Assembly (NCBI RefSeq): GCF_001039355.2
Contig: NW_019776126.1
Location: forward strand, 1 to 64,000
From: Lingula anatina
Taxonomy: Eukaryota > Brachiopoda > Lingulata > Lingulida > Lingulidae
DNA: 64,000 bases
Direction: 5' to 3'
Shown here: positions 63,835-64,000 of the stretch, in pieces
Layout of the letters: every line of letters starts with the position of its first letter
Numbering within the stretch: position 1 is the first letter of the stretch
Notes under the pieces: generated by a model
Told to the model about the DNA's origin: nothing
Seen by the model: the letters and a program-made list of their open reading frames with translations, nothing else
The model's database searches: none
Translations under genes and position numbers: made by a program

Positions 63835-64000
63835 CAGGGGCGGACCCAGAGATATTTTCTGAGTCTTCCAAATTATCCTTGTTGATCCATCCTCCATTTT
63901 TGACCGTCTTCTGACAGAAAAAATTAGATACCCGTCAACGCAAACTTGAAAATCTGACCGTCTTGTGGAAGACCCAGAAGACAGCCTAAATCCACCCCTA
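63835..64000. mobile_element. hAT-like non-autonomous element, copy 2 (cut by window edge)
   Basis: Begins CAGGGGCGGACCCAGAGATA and reaches CCTAAATCCACCCCTA at the last base, the inverted counterpart of its start apart from the final bases. The interior matches 46262-46409 (CTTGTTGATCCATCCTCCAT, TTTTTGACCGTCT, AGAAAAAATTAGATACCCGT). The right flank and target-site duplication lie outside the window. Confidence 0.75.

Noticed and set aside
1..64000. CRISPR array, bacterial operons or a prophage
   Set aside because: The window is intron-rich eukaryotic DNA; no spaced identical repeats or prokaryotic gene organisation are present.

Overview
The window is animal nuclear DNA: AT-rich, with coding sequence cut into short exons bounded by GT/AG splice sites. 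Its gene set (a metazoan-type ovoA, an 8-repeat LDL-receptor-family gene, TAF2) and its repeats (tRNA-headed SINE, LINE tails ending in ATT repeats, several inverted-repeat MITEs, CA/TA/AAT microsatellites) fit a marine invertebrate. A lophotrochozoan such as a mollusc is my best guess, but that is inference. Isolated N bases and short N gaps indicate a draft assembly. The exon models below were built by hand from splice sites, reading phase and remembered family resemblance; no alignment was run.

Layout. (1) 1-5.8 kb: a minus-strand candidate gene of three exons encoding a histidine-rich, apparently tail-anchored small protein that I do not recognise. (2) 5.8-8.5 kb: intergenic, with a tRNA-derived SINE and a large imperfect palindrome. 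(3) 8.48-12.16 kb, minus: PRXL2C (AAED1), an AhpC/TSA thioredoxin-fold protein, complete in 7 exons (224 aa). (4) 12.2-30.47 kb, plus: ovoA, 17 coding exons (750 aa), the bifunctional 5-histidylcysteine sulfoxide synthase / 5-thiohistidine methyltransferase of ovothiol synthesis. It lies head-to-head with PRXL2C, and a perfect antioxidant-response-element core sits upstream of a candidate alternative first exon. (5) 30.5-35.4 kb: 3'-flanking sequence between convergent genes. (6) 35.4-47.63 kb, minus: a VLDLR/LDLR-like endocytic receptor with signal peptide, 8 LDLa repeats, EGF pair, YWTD propeller, third EGF, Ser/Thr-rich stem, TM helix and an FDNPVY tail; its last exon is unresolved. (7) 49.89-63.70 kb and beyond the right edge, minus: TAF2, the TFIID subunit with an inactive M1-aminopeptidase fold, 26 exons present, N-terminus outside the window.

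PRXL2C and ovoA are both thiol-redox genes, and their divergent arrangement suggests possible co-regulation. VLDLR-like and TAF2 lie in tandem on the minus strand with no evident functional link. Most of the remaining structure is non-autonomous transposons: at least four inverted-repeat families with two to four copies each, nearly all in introns or intergenic DNA.
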